Source: Arthrobacter_H sp030452125 (GTDB lineage: Bacteria > Actinomycetota > Actinomycetes > Actinomycetales > Micrococcaceae). From it: DNA of 64,000 nt. Every line of letters starts with the position of its first letter. Positions within the stretch are counted from its first letter, which is position 1. The position numbers and the translations under genes are program-made. The notes below the pieces were generated by a model. The model made no database searches. It saw only the letters and a list, made by a program, of their open reading frames with translations, and had not been told where the DNA came from. The DNA lies in assembly GCA_052379645.1 (NCBI GenBank), contig JBQSYU010000004.1. One strand, written 5' to 3'. Below, in pieces: positions 26,722 to 34,293 of this stretch.

Positions 26722-28491
26722 ATGACACCACCGATGAAGCACCGCGAACCGGGATCCACGTCAACCAGGGGAGTGCTCGACCCGACCTTCCGCACCGCCT
26801 CGCTCGAGACGATGCGGGCGACCACGGAGGGGCCCGAGGCCGAACTGGACCTGCTGATCATCGGTGGGGGAGTCGTCGGAGCCGGATCCGCCCTCGACGC
26901 GGCCACCCGGGGGCTGAAGGTCGGCATCGTCGAAGCCCGTGACTGGGCGGCCGGGACGTCCTCGCGATCCTCCAAGCTCATCCACGGCGGGTTGCGCTAT
27001 CTGGAGATGCTGGACTTCGCGCTGGTGCGCGAGGCCCTGCAGGAACGTGGACTGCTCATCGACCGGATCGCACCACACCTGGTCCGGCCGGTCCCGTTCC
27101 TGTATCCACTGACCAAGCGCTTCATCGAACGCCCCTACGTCGGGGCGGGAATCGCCCTCTATGACGGGATGTCGCTGGCCTCAGGACATAGCCGCGGGGT
27201 GCCCTTCCACCGGCACCTGAGCCGGAAGGCGACATTGCGCAGCGCACCGAGCCTCAAGGACGAGGCCTTCGTCGGTTCGATCCGCTATTACGATGCCCAG
27301 GTCGACGACGCACGGCTGGTCATGGATCTGGTCCGCACGGCAGCGAACTACGGCGCCGTGGCGGCCAACCGGGTCAAGGTCGTGGATTTCGTCCGCGAGG
27401 CCGGACGCGTGGTCGGGGCCCGGCTCGCGGATCAGGAAAGCGGTGAGGAGTTCACCGTCCGGGCCAAGCAGATCGTGAATGCCACCGGCGTCTGGACCGA
27501 CGAAACCCAGGACCTGGTGACCGATCGGGGACAACTGCGGGTCAAGGCCTCCAAGGGCGTGCACCTGGTGGTGCCCCGCGACCGCTTCCAGTCGACGGTC
27601 GGGCTGATCCTGCGCACCGAGAAATCGGTGTTGTTCGTCATCCCCTGGGGACGGCATTGGATCATCGGGACCACTGATACCGCCTGGACGTTGGACAAGG
27701 CACATCCCGCGGCCTCCAGTGAGGACATCGACTACATCCTGGATCATGTGAACAAGGTGCTCAAGCGTCCATTGACCCGCGAGGACGTCGAAGGGGTCTA
27801 TGCGGGGCTGCGCCCGCTGCTGGCCGGGGAATCCGATTCCACGGCCAAGCTCTCCCGTGAACACGTCGTGACCCACCCCGTCCCGGGGCTGGTGGTCGTC
27901 GCCGGCGGCAAATACACCACCTACCGGGTCATGGCCCGCGATGCCATCGACGAGGCGGTGCGTTCGATGGACCTGAACGCCCCGACCTCCTGCACCGAAA
28001 CGATCCCTTTGCTGGGGGCGGAGGGCTTCCAGGCGGGCTGGAACAGCCGCCACCGCATGGCCAAATCCTCGGGGCTGCACGTCTCCCGGGTCGAACACCT
28101 GCTGGGCCGCTACGGTTCGCTGGCCCGCGATGTGCTGGCCCTGGCCACCGCCGACCCGGATCTGGCCCGCCCGCTGCCCGGCGCGGACGACTACCTGGCC
28201 GCCGAAGTCGTCTACGCGACCACCCATGAAGGGGCACGACACGTCGAGGACGTGTTGACCCGCCGAACCCGCGTCTCCATTGAATCGTGGGACCGGGGAG
28301 TGGCGGCGGCCCCGGTCGTCGCCGGGATCATGGCCCCGCTGCTGGGGTGGAGCCAGGCGCAGTGCGATCGCGAAGTCGCGTTCTACGAAGCCCGCGTGGC
28401 TGCCGAACGCGCCAGCCAGGAGCAGCCCGACGACGAGTCCGCCGATGAAACACGACTGAATGTTGAAGATATTGTCCCCGTCCGCGACTGA
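26722..28491 (+). CDS. glpD: Glycerol-3-phosphate dehydrogenase, FAD-dependent
   Basis: The 589-residue respiratory enzyme oxidises glycerol-3-phosphate to dihydroxyacetone phosphate and passes electrons to quinone at the membrane. The FAD fold LLIIGGGVVGAGSALDAA is at about residues 46-63. The family motif AGTSSRSSKLIHGGLRYLE and the TDTAWTLDKAHP and AGLRPLLAG segments follow, with the C-terminal DAO_C domain present. The ATG at 26722 lies one base after the guaB3 stop. The N-terminal 40 residues are poorly conserved. The end overlaps a PTS EIIA gene by 32 bases. Confidence 0.95.
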   Translation: MTPPMKHREPGSTSTRGVLDPTFRTASLETMRATTEGPEAELDLLIIGGGVVGAGSALDAATRGLKVGIVEARDWAAGTSSRSSKLIHGGLRYLEMLDFALVREALQERGLLIDRIAPHLVRPVPFLYPLTKRFIERPYVGAGIALYDGMSLASGHSRGVPFHRHLSRKATLRSAPSLKDEAFVGSIRYYDAQVDDARLVMDLVRTAANYGAVAANRVKVVDFVREAGRVVGARLADQESGEEFTVRAKQIVNATGVWTDETQDLVTDRGQLRVKASKGVHLVVPRDRFQSTVGLILRTEKSVLFVIPWGRHWIIGTTDTAWTLDKAHPAASSEDIDYILDHVNKVLKRPLTREDVEGVYAGLRPLLAGESDSTAKLSREHVVTHPVPGLVVVAGGKYTTYRVMARDAIDEAVRSMDLNAPTSCTETIPLLGAEGFQAGWNSRHRMAKSSGLHVSRVEHLLGRYGSLARDVLALATADPDLARPLPGADDYLAAEVVYATTHEGARHVEDVLTRRTRVSIESWDRGVAAAPVVAGIMAPLLGWSQAQCDREVAFYEARVAAERASQEQPDDESADETRLNVEDIVPVRD

Positions 28492-28960
28492 ACAGAACGA
28501 TGAACTCACGACCCCTGAACTGGTCGTCCTGGAAATGGAGGCGGCCGACCGGCAGGAGGCCGTCCGGCTGTTGGCCGGAAGACTGTTCGAAGCCGGTCGG
28601 ATCGATGACCTGGAAGGCTTCGTCGGCGAGGTCAATTCGCGCGAACACCAACTAGCCACCGGGCTGCCCGGCGGGATCGGCATGCCCCATGCCCGGACCG
28701 CACACGCCGACCTGGTCTCCATTGCCGTGGGGATCACGGCGTTCGGACACTCCTTGGATTTCGGGTCGGTCGACGGCCCGGCCACGGTCGTGCTGCTCCT
28801 GGCGACACCCGCCGGAAGCTATTCGGTGCATCTGCAGGTCCTGGCCACCCTGGCCCGCAGTCTGGTCAAGCCGTCCTTCCGTGAATCCCTGCGCCGAGCC
28901 TACGACGCCGAGGTCATTGCCGATCTGATCAATTCCACGGTCGACTTCACCGACGTCTAG
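28460..28960 (+). CDS. Orphan PTS fructose/mannitol-type EIIA domain protein
   Basis: The 166-residue protein is a single PTS_EIIA_2 domain. The phosphorylatable histidine is in GGIGMPHAR (H at about residue 76), and the LLLATPAGSYSVHLQVLATLARSL helix-strand region is typical. No EIIB, EIIC or HPr gene is in the window. Because it overlaps glpD by 32 bases, it is probably co-translated and may serve as a phosphorylation-dependent regulator linked to glycerol use; that is inference. ATG 28460 is the first start; near-cognate TTG codons just downstream would shorten it by only a few residues. Confidence 0.88.
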   Translation: MLKILSPSATEQNDELTTPELVVLEMEAADRQEAVRLLAGRLFEAGRIDDLEGFVGEVNSREHQLATGLPGGIGMPHARTAHADLVSIAVGITAFGHSLDFGSVDGPATVVLLLATPAGSYSVHLQVLATLARSLVKPSFRESLRRAYDAEVIADLINSTVDFTDV

Positions 28961-28967
28961 TCGATCC

Positions 28968-28983
28968 GGTGCCGGCCGGCACC
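28968..28983. terminator. 16-bp perfect palindrome between convergent genes
   Basis: GGTGCCGGCCGGCACC lies between the EIIA gene and the HTH/DUF3887 gene, eight bases after the EIIA stop. It is a likely bidirectional terminator but has no T tract. Confidence 0.5.
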
Positions 28984-28995
28984 TGCCGGGCCGGG

Positions 28996-29616
28996 TCAGC
29001 CGGCCGGCGGGGTGAACCCCGGGTCGGTGATCAGCAGACCGGCGACCTTGCCCGAACGGTCCACGGCGACCCGGCCATCGAGCAGACCGTCGGCAAAGAC
29101 CAGCGAACAGTGCACGAAGCGGGTGGAGCCGTTGCGCCGCACCGTGGCTGCGGTCAGCCGATCGAAGGGGCCGAGGGATCCGATGGCATCGGCCCACAGC
29201 GCCGTGACGGTGGACGGGGGGACCTGGGCCAGCATGCGTGGGGTGAATTCCGCGCCGATCCGTTCAAGGCCGCCTGAATCGATGGCCGCGAATAGCCTCC
29301 GGACCTGGTCGAGGAGCGCGTGGTCCTCGCGCCGCCGTTCGTCGTCGGCCGGGTTGCCCACGGCGAACCGCTGGTAGGCGGCCTGCCGGGAGATTCCCAA
29401 CTGGTTGCCGATGTCCTGCCAGCTCAGACCGGCATCATGGGCCCGGGATGCCGCGGCGGTCAGGAGATCATCGGCCAGGTACTTCAACTCCTCGGCCTGC
29501 CGCAGGGCGGTCACGGCCCCGTCCGCTTCGAGGGGGTCCGCGAGCCGGCCGGCCAGTTCGACCGCACGGCGGGCCCGTGCCGTCGTCTCGGCCGTGGCGT
29601 TAGCGAAGGAGTCCAT
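28996..29616 (-). CDS. HTH protein with C-terminal DUF3887/NTF2-like domain
   Basis: The 206-residue protein has an N-terminal helical region, then a helix-turn-helix at about residues 65-84 (WQDIGNQLGISRQAAYQRFA), a short charged linker and a C-terminal DUF3887-like domain of about 100 residues (small alpha/beta barrel type). This suggests a DNA-binding regulator with a small-molecule or peptide-sensing module. It is the last gene of a three-gene operon with a membrane protein and a secreted serine hydrolase. It is the natural candidate to bind the operators at 31093-31137, which is inference. The start overlaps the membrane protein gene by 17 bases. Confidence 0.75.
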   Translation of the reverse strand: MDSFANATAETTARARRAVELAGRLADPLEADGAVTALRQAEELKYLADDLLTAAASRAHDAGLSWQDIGNQLGISRQAAYQRFAVGNPADDERRREDHALLDQVRRLFAAIDSGGLERIGAEFTPRMLAQVPPSTVTALWADAIGSLGPFDRLTAATVRRNGSTRFVHCSLVFADGLLDGRVAVDRSGKVAGLLITDPGFTPPAG

Positions 29617-29953
29617 ATAAGACCACTACCAGAACCATGCTCTCGATCACGAGCGACACGACGGTGCGGATCCGCCGGTCCGCCGGGCCCGACCGGACCA
29701 GGGTCGGCCAGCGGGCGCTGAGGGCAACGGCACCCACGCCGACGGCGACCGCGGTGGGACACCAGGTCCACGAGGGGACGATGTCGGCCCGGAGGGCCAC
29801 CATTCCCAAGGCGGCAAGGGCCGTCATGGACATCAACTGGGAGATGCGGTTCAGCGCCGGTTCAGCCGTCCTCGTGCGCAACATCCGAAAGCACCAGGGG
29901 GCCGTGAAGGCCAGCAGGATGACAGGAACCGCGTAGGCGATGAAGGTGTTCAA
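29600..29953 (-). CDS. Small membrane protein, unknown function
   Basis: The 117-residue protein has four probable membrane helices (about residues 5-23, 41-57, 66-80 and 95-115), short loops and several basic residues after the first helix. It does not match a family I can name. The ATG overlaps the serine hydrolase stop (ATGA), and its own end overlaps the HTH gene, so the three are translationally coupled. It may act with the hydrolase as a sensor or export partner. Confidence 0.7.
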   Translation of the reverse strand: MNTFIAYAVPVILLAFTAPWCFRMLRTRTAEPALNRISQLMSMTALAALGMVALRADIVPSWTWCPTAVAVGVGAVALSARWPTLVRSGPADRRIRTVVSLVIESMVLVVVLYGLLR

Positions 29954-31089
29954 CGGCTGCCTCCGTCCAGGAGACCGAGTCCTGCTTCGTCGACGCCGCG
30001 GGCTGTAGCGGAGAGCACGACGACGGCACGCTCTCCGTCGGGCAGCAGGCCCAGATACGAGGCGGATCCGCCGGTCATCCCGTTATGCCAGACGACTTCT
30101 CCACTAGCGGGGGAGTCGACTGGTTCCGCGGTGGTCATCCAGGCCAATCCCACTTGCCCCCCGCTATCGTCCGCGGTCACCGGATTCAAGCTGTCGGTTC
30201 CCGGGGCGGTTCCATCCAGCACGGCCTGGGCCAGGAGGGACAGGTCTCCGGCGGTCGAGTGGATGGCCAGGGCCGGGGCGAAGCCCCCGGCGGGCCACGC
30301 GCCGGCCACGTGTCCCGTGGCCCGATGCCCTGTAGCACTGGCCGTGGCCAACCGTGGTGCCGTGCCCCGGTCCGCGGAGGCGGATGCGGCGTCCAGTGGT
30401 TCGACCCACGTGCGGTCCATTCCCAAGGGGCCGGTGATCCGTTCGGCGACCAGCGCCGGATAGCTGGTGCCCGTCACCCGGGCCAGGGCCTGCCCCAGCA
30501 GGGCCGCCCCGAAATTCGAGTAGGCGAATCCGGGATCGGCCTTCGGATGTGCGGTGCGCCCCAGCTCGATCACGTCATCGACCGACTGGGTATACGGGTT
30601 CGAGTTGGCGAATATCGAGGCGAGGGTCTTGGCGTAGAAGGGCACCGAGAGCGGCAAGCGCGGCAAACCCGAGGTGTGGGTGGCCAGTTGTTGAAGGGTG
30701 ATGGCCCCCGACCCGTCTGCGGGGTAGCCGAGGATCTCGCCCAGCGTCGTGTCCGCGCTGACCTCCCCACGGTCGATGGCATCGGCGAGTAGCAGTCCGC
30801 CGAAGACCTTGCTGATGGAGCCGAGTTCGAAGGCCGTGTGCTCATCGGCGCCGCGTCCGGCGAAGTCGATCTTACCGTCCTCGATGACGGCGGCGGCGAA
30901 ATTCCCGGCGGGAGCCTCGGGGCCGTGGCCGATCCGGGTTCCCAAATCCTGGTCCCCGGTCGGTGCCGCGGCGGGCAGGGCCCGTGGTGCGGCCACGAGG
31001 AGGACGGCGATGGTCACCGCGGCGATGACCCAGGGGATCCGGCGGTTCGTCGTCCGCGAGCGGTGATCGGTGGAAGGGGAGGAAAGCAT
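29950..31089 (-). CDS. Beta-lactamase-fold serine hydrolase, membrane anchored
   Basis: The 379-residue protein has an uncleaved or cleaved N-terminal signal helix (WVIAAVTIAVLLVAAPRAL, about residues 20-38). A class C beta-lactamase/DD-peptidase-like domain follows. The nucleophile motif SxxK is SISK in FELGSISKVFGG; YSN in FAYSNFGAALLG gives the catalytic Tyr; the third motif HNG is in VWHNGMTGG. It probably acts on peptidoglycan, D-amino peptides or esters outside the cell. The start is ATG 31089; the frame stays open upstream but runs through the operators. Confidence 0.88.
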   Translation of the reverse strand: MLSSPSTDHRSRTTNRRIPWVIAAVTIAVLLVAAPRALPAAAPTGDQDLGTRIGHGPEAPAGNFAAAVIEDGKIDFAGRGADEHTAFELGSISKVFGGLLLADAIDRGEVSADTTLGEILGYPADGSGAITLQQLATHTSGLPRLPLSVPFYAKTLASIFANSNPYTQSVDDVIELGRTAHPKADPGFAYSNFGAALLGQALARVTGTSYPALVAERITGPLGMDRTWVEPLDAASASADRGTAPRLATASATGHRATGHVAGAWPAGGFAPALAIHSTAGDLSLLAQAVLDGTAPGTDSLNPVTADDSGGQVGLAWMTTAEPVDSPASGEVVWHNGMTGGSASYLGLLPDGERAVVVLSATARGVDEAGLGLLDGGSR

Positions 31090-31092
31090 GGC

Positions 31093-31109
31093 GTCAATAT
31101 TTCCTTGAC
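31093..31109. promoter_or_regulatory. Operator A, 17-bp inverted repeat over the -10
   Basis: GTCAATATTTCCTTGAC has GTCAA/TTGAC arms. It contains the predicted minus-strand -10 of the serine hydrolase operon and ends four bases from its ATG. Confidence 0.65.
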
Positions 31110-31125
31110 GCTGATTCAATGTCAA
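31097..31125 (-). promoter_or_regulatory. Promoter of the serine hydrolase operon
   Basis: On the minus strand, TTGACA (complement of 31120-31125), a 17-base spacer and AAATAT (complement of 31097-31102) place the transcription start at or next to the ATG at 31089. The -35 lies in operator B and the -10 in operator A. Confidence 0.5.
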
Positions 31126-31137
31126 TATCTTATTGAC
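31121..31137. promoter_or_regulatory. Operator B, perfect 17-bp inverted repeat over the -35
   Basis: GTCAATATCTTATTGAC has perfect GTCAATA/TATTGAC arms around a three-base centre. It is the same length as operator A and 28 bases from it. Confidence 0.7.
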
Positions 31138-31194
31138 GTGATTTTTGGGTGATGGATACCGACGATGCATTCGCTCTTCTACAGAGAATCGAAG

Positions 31195-31200
31195 TACGGT
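31195..31200 (+). promoter_or_regulatory. -10 element of the SURF1 gene (leaderless)
   Basis: TACGGT ends seven bases before GTG 31208. Confidence 0.45.
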
Positions 31201-31207
31201 TGGGTAT

Positions 31208-32017
31208 GTGTTGAAGACTGCCCTGAAGCCCAAATGGATCCTCGCTCTGGTGGGGGCCCTTTTGTTGGCGAGCGGCTTCGTGCTGCTGAGCCAATGGCAG
31301 TTCTCCAGATCCCAGGATGCCCCGCCACCACCGGTATCCACCACCGAAACGGCGGTGCCGCTGACCGATCACTTCGAACCCGAAACAGTGATGTTCGAAT
31401 CCGTGGCCGACCAGGTCGTCAGCGCCAAGGGGCACTTCCTGAAGGACAAGGAAGTCCTGGTCAGGGGGCGTGTCCAGGAGGGGGTCCAGGGATACTGGGT
31501 GGTTTCCGCCTTCGCCGTCGACGGCGCCCCGGGGCACAACACGATTCCGGTCGTCCGTGGCTGGCAGTCCGAATCCACGACCCCGCCGCGGCCGCCGGCC
31601 GGCGAGCTGGAAGTCACCGGGCGGCTGCTGCCCACCGAAGCTCCCGTCGATGAGAAACCCGATGACGATCCGTCCTTGCGCGCCCTTTCGGTCGCCCAAC
31701 TCATCAACCTCTGGGACGTGCCCTCCTATAGCGGCTTCATCGTCGCCTCGGAGGTCACCGGGCCCGACGGGGCGGATGCCGGGGCCGCCTCCGTGGGACT
31801 GGACGAGGTCCACGTCGGACCCCAGCCCCAGGAACAGCCGCTGAACTGGCTGAACATCTTCTATGGCATCGAATGGGTCGTCTTCGCCGGCTTTGCCGTC
31901 TTCCTCTGGTGGCGTCTGGTGGCCGACGACTACCGCCGCCAACAAGAGGACATCGAAGACGCCCTGGCCGAAGCCCACACACCAACCATCCCCCCGAACC
32001 ACGAGGACCAGCAGTGA
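31208..32017 (+). CDS. SURF1-family cytochrome oxidase assembly protein
   Basis: The 269-residue protein has the SURF1 layout: an N-terminal membrane helix (about residues 10-29), an extracytoplasmic domain with GRLLPTEAP-type strings, and a C-terminal helix (about 215-236, IEWVVFAGFAVFLWW) followed by a charged tail. Conserved points include LSQWQFSR after helix 1, VLVRGR, VVRGWQ and NIFYGIEW. SURF1 proteins help assemble the heme a-containing subunit of cytochrome c oxidase. The start is GTG 31208, set by the adjacent hexamer. It overlaps the DUF3817 gene by four bases. Confidence 0.88.
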   Translation: MLKTALKPKWILALVGALLLASGFVLLSQWQFSRSQDAPPPPVSTTETAVPLTDHFEPETVMFESVADQVVSAKGHFLKDKEVLVRGRVQEGVQGYWVVSAFAVDGAPGHNTIPVVRGWQSESTTPPRPPAGELEVTGRLLPTEAPVDEKPDDDPSLRALSVAQLINLWDVPSYSGFIVASEVTGPDGADAGAASVGLDEVHVGPQPQEQPLNWLNIFYGIEWVVFAGFAVFLWWRLVADDYRRQQEDIEDALAEAHTPTIPPNHEDQQ

Positions 32018-32418
32018 CCCAGCAACCCGCCCCAGCACCCCGCAAGCGCCGCTTCGCCGGAACCCCGGCACAAATCCGCACGGCAGCCACCTTCTACCGG
32101 GTGCTCGCCTACGCCACCGGCGTGATGCTGCTGCTGCTGTGCGTGGAGATGATCGCCAAATATGCCTTTTCCTTCGAGGCCTACCTCGGGTCGCTGAACC
32201 TGTCCACGACCGTGCTGATCGTGCATGGCTGGATGTACGTGGTCTACCTGCTGGCCGACTTCAACCTGTGGTCCAAGATGCGCTGGCCCTTCAGCAGGTT
32301 CATCACGATCGCCCTGGGTGGGGTGGTGCCGTTGCTCTCCTTCTACATGGAGAAGAAGGTCCATAAGGAGGTCGAGCGGGAGTTGCACGAACATCCCGAG
32401 GCCGCCAAACGGTACTGA
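32014..32418 (+). CDS. DUF3817-family membrane protein
   Basis: The 134-residue protein has three or four helices matching DUF3817: FYRVLAYATGVMLLLLCVEM, STTVLIVHGWMYVVYLLADF and FITIALGGVVPLLSFYMEKK, with a charged C-terminal tail (VHKEVERELHEHPE). The function is unknown; the family is common next to cytochrome oxidase or guaA genes in actinobacteria. The GTGA overlap with the SURF1 stop shows coupling. The short Pro/Arg-rich N-terminus is cytoplasmic. Confidence 0.88.
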   Translation: MTQQPAPAPRKRRFAGTPAQIRTAATFYRVLAYATGVMLLLLCVEMIAKYAFSFEAYLGSLNLSTTVLIVHGWMYVVYLLADFNLWSKMRWPFSRFITIALGGVVPLLSFYMEKKVHKEVERELHEHPEAAKRY

Positions 32419-32468
32419 GGCAAAACGCGGCGCCGACGGTGAAGGTGCGGCCGATGCCCACTGGCGAC

Positions 32469-32477
32469 TAAGCTGGA
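32469..32477 (+). promoter_or_regulatory. TANGCTGGR-type promoter of guaA (leaderless)
   Basis: TAAGCTGGA; the hexamer ends seven bases before GTG 32482. Confidence 0.5.
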
Positions 32478-32481
32478 GCGC

Positions 32482-34068
32482 GTGAGCAACCCAGCACCCA
32501 CCCCAGAGCACCAGCCGGTTCTGGTCGTCGACTACGGAGCCCAGTACGCGCAGCTGATCGCACGCCGCGTCCGTGAGGCCAACGTATATTCGGAGATCGT
32601 TCCGCACACCTTTACGACCGAGCAGATCCTGGCCAGGAACCCGGCGGCGATCATCCTCTCCGGCGGACCCTCCAGCGTCTATGCCGACGGGGCCCCCAGC
32701 GTCGGCCCCGACCTGTTCGAGGCCGGTGTGCCGGTCCTGGGCATCTGCTACGGCTTCCAGGCGATGGCCAACGCCCTGGGCGGAACGGTCGCGAAGACCG
32801 GCCTGCGCGAATACGGGTCCACCGACGCCACCTCCACCGGGGTCTCCCGGTCGTTGCTGGCCGGGCTGCCTGAGGACCAGCAGGTCTGGATGAGCCACGG
32901 CGATTCCGTGCAGGAAGCGCCGGAAGGCTTCGATGTCCTGGCCTCCACCGAAGGAGCCCCCGTGGCGGCCTTCGCCCACGAGGACAAACGGCTCTTCGGC
33001 GTCCAATGGCACCCCGAGGTCAAGCATTCCTCCTACGGCCAGCGGGTCCTGGAGAACTTCCTGTTCAACGGTGCCGGACTGGAACCGAGCTGGAACACCG
33101 GGAACATCCTGGAGGAACAGGTCGCCCGCATCCGTGAGCAGGTCGGCACCGGCCGGGCCATCTGCGGACTATCCGGCGGCGTCGATTCGGCCGTCGCGGC
33201 GGCCCTGGTCCAGGAGGCCATCGGCGATCAGCTCACCTGTGTCTTCGTCAACCACGGCCTGCTGCGCGAAGGCGAAGCCGAACAGGTCGAACGCGATTTC
33301 GTGGCTGCCACCGGCGCCAAACTCCATGTCGCCGACGAACGCGAACGCTTCCTGAGCGCCTTGAAGGACGTCACCGACCCCGAAACCAAGCGCAAGATCA
33401 TCGGCCGCGAATTCATCCGCGCGTTCGAAGCCTCCGAGGCGGCGATCATGTCCGAAGCCGCCGATACCGGCGAACCGGTGCGCTTCCTGGTCCAGGGCAC
33501 CCTCTACCCCGACGTCGTCGAATCCGGGGGAGGCGAAGGCGCCGCGAACATCAAGAGCCACCACAACGTCGGTGGTCTGCCCGAGGATCTGCAGTTCGAA
33601 CTGGTCGAGCCGTTGCGCGAACTGTTCAAGGACGAGGTCCGTGCCGTCGGAGCCCAATTGGGTCTGCCGGCCGAAATCGTGCAGCGTCAGCCGTTTCCCG
33701 GCCCGGGGCTTGGCATCCGCATCATCGGTTCGGTCGATGAGGAACGCCTGGAACTGCTGCGCAAGGCCGACGCCATCGCCCGCGCCGAGCTGACCAACGC
33801 CGGACTGGACCAGGAAGTCTGGCAGATGCCGGTCGTTCTGTTGGCCGACGTCCGGTCGGTGGGTGTCCAGGGTGACGGCCGCACCTACGGGCATCCGATC
33901 GTCCTGCGCCCGGTGTCCTCCGAGGACGCCATGACCGCCGACTGGTCACGGCTGCCCTACGATCTGCTGGCGCGGATCTCCAACCGCATCACCAACGAGG
34001 TCGATGGGGTCAACCGGGTGGTCCTGGATGTGACCAGCAAGCCCCCGGGAACCATCGAATGGGAGTAG
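32482..34068 (+). CDS. guaA: GMP synthase, glutamine-hydrolysing
   Basis: The 528-residue enzyme aminates XMP to GMP using glutamine and ATP. The N-terminal class I glutaminase has the nucleophile in LGICYGFQAMA and the His/Glu pair in GVQWHPEV. The ATP pyrophosphatase domain has the P-loop GLSGGVDSAVAAAL, and the C-terminal dimerisation domain includes QPFPGPGLGIRI and ends KPPGTIEWE, as expected. It has its own promoter and is followed by a hairpin. Together with guaB3 it marks purine biosynthesis in this part of the window. Confidence 0.98.
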   Translation: MSNPAPTPEHQPVLVVDYGAQYAQLIARRVREANVYSEIVPHTFTTEQILARNPAAIILSGGPSSVYADGAPSVGPDLFEAGVPVLGICYGFQAMANALGGTVAKTGLREYGSTDATSTGVSRSLLAGLPEDQQVWMSHGDSVQEAPEGFDVLASTEGAPVAAFAHEDKRLFGVQWHPEVKHSSYGQRVLENFLFNGAGLEPSWNTGNILEEQVARIREQVGTGRAICGLSGGVDSAVAAALVQEAIGDQLTCVFVNHGLLREGEAEQVERDFVAATGAKLHVADERERFLSALKDVTDPETKRKIIGREFIRAFEASEAAIMSEAADTGEPVRFLVQGTLYPDVVESGGGEGAANIKSHHNVGGLPEDLQFELVEPLRELFKDEVRAVGAQLGLPAEIVQRQPFPGPGLGIRIIGSVDEERLELLRKADAIARAELTNAGLDQEVWQMPVVLLADVRSVGVQGDGRTYGHPIVLRPVSSEDAMTADWSRLPYDLLARISNRITNEVDGVNRVVLDVTSKPPGTIEWE

Positions 34069-34101
34069 GCCCGCGGTCCCCTCGGACCCTGGCCTGACAC
34101 G

Positions 34102-34125
34102 GAGGGAGGGCCTGCGGCCCTCTCT
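34102..34125 (+). terminator. Terminator hairpin after guaA
   Basis: A GGAGGGCC/GGCCCTCTC-type stem with one mismatch is followed by a pyrimidine-rich TCTTCGTCGTCC tail. Confidence 0.6.
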
Positions 34126-34293
34126 TCGTCGTCCTGACCCGTCGTCGACGTGTTGCGATCAAGCGCCGAGGGGCCGGGGTCGCGTACCTTAAGTAGTGGC
34201 GTGCGCCGAGGATCGCGCACCGGCCGATCTCCATCACCCCGCGCCGGGCGGGTACTGAGGGGGGGGACCAAATGCAAGGAAGGTGGTGTTCCG

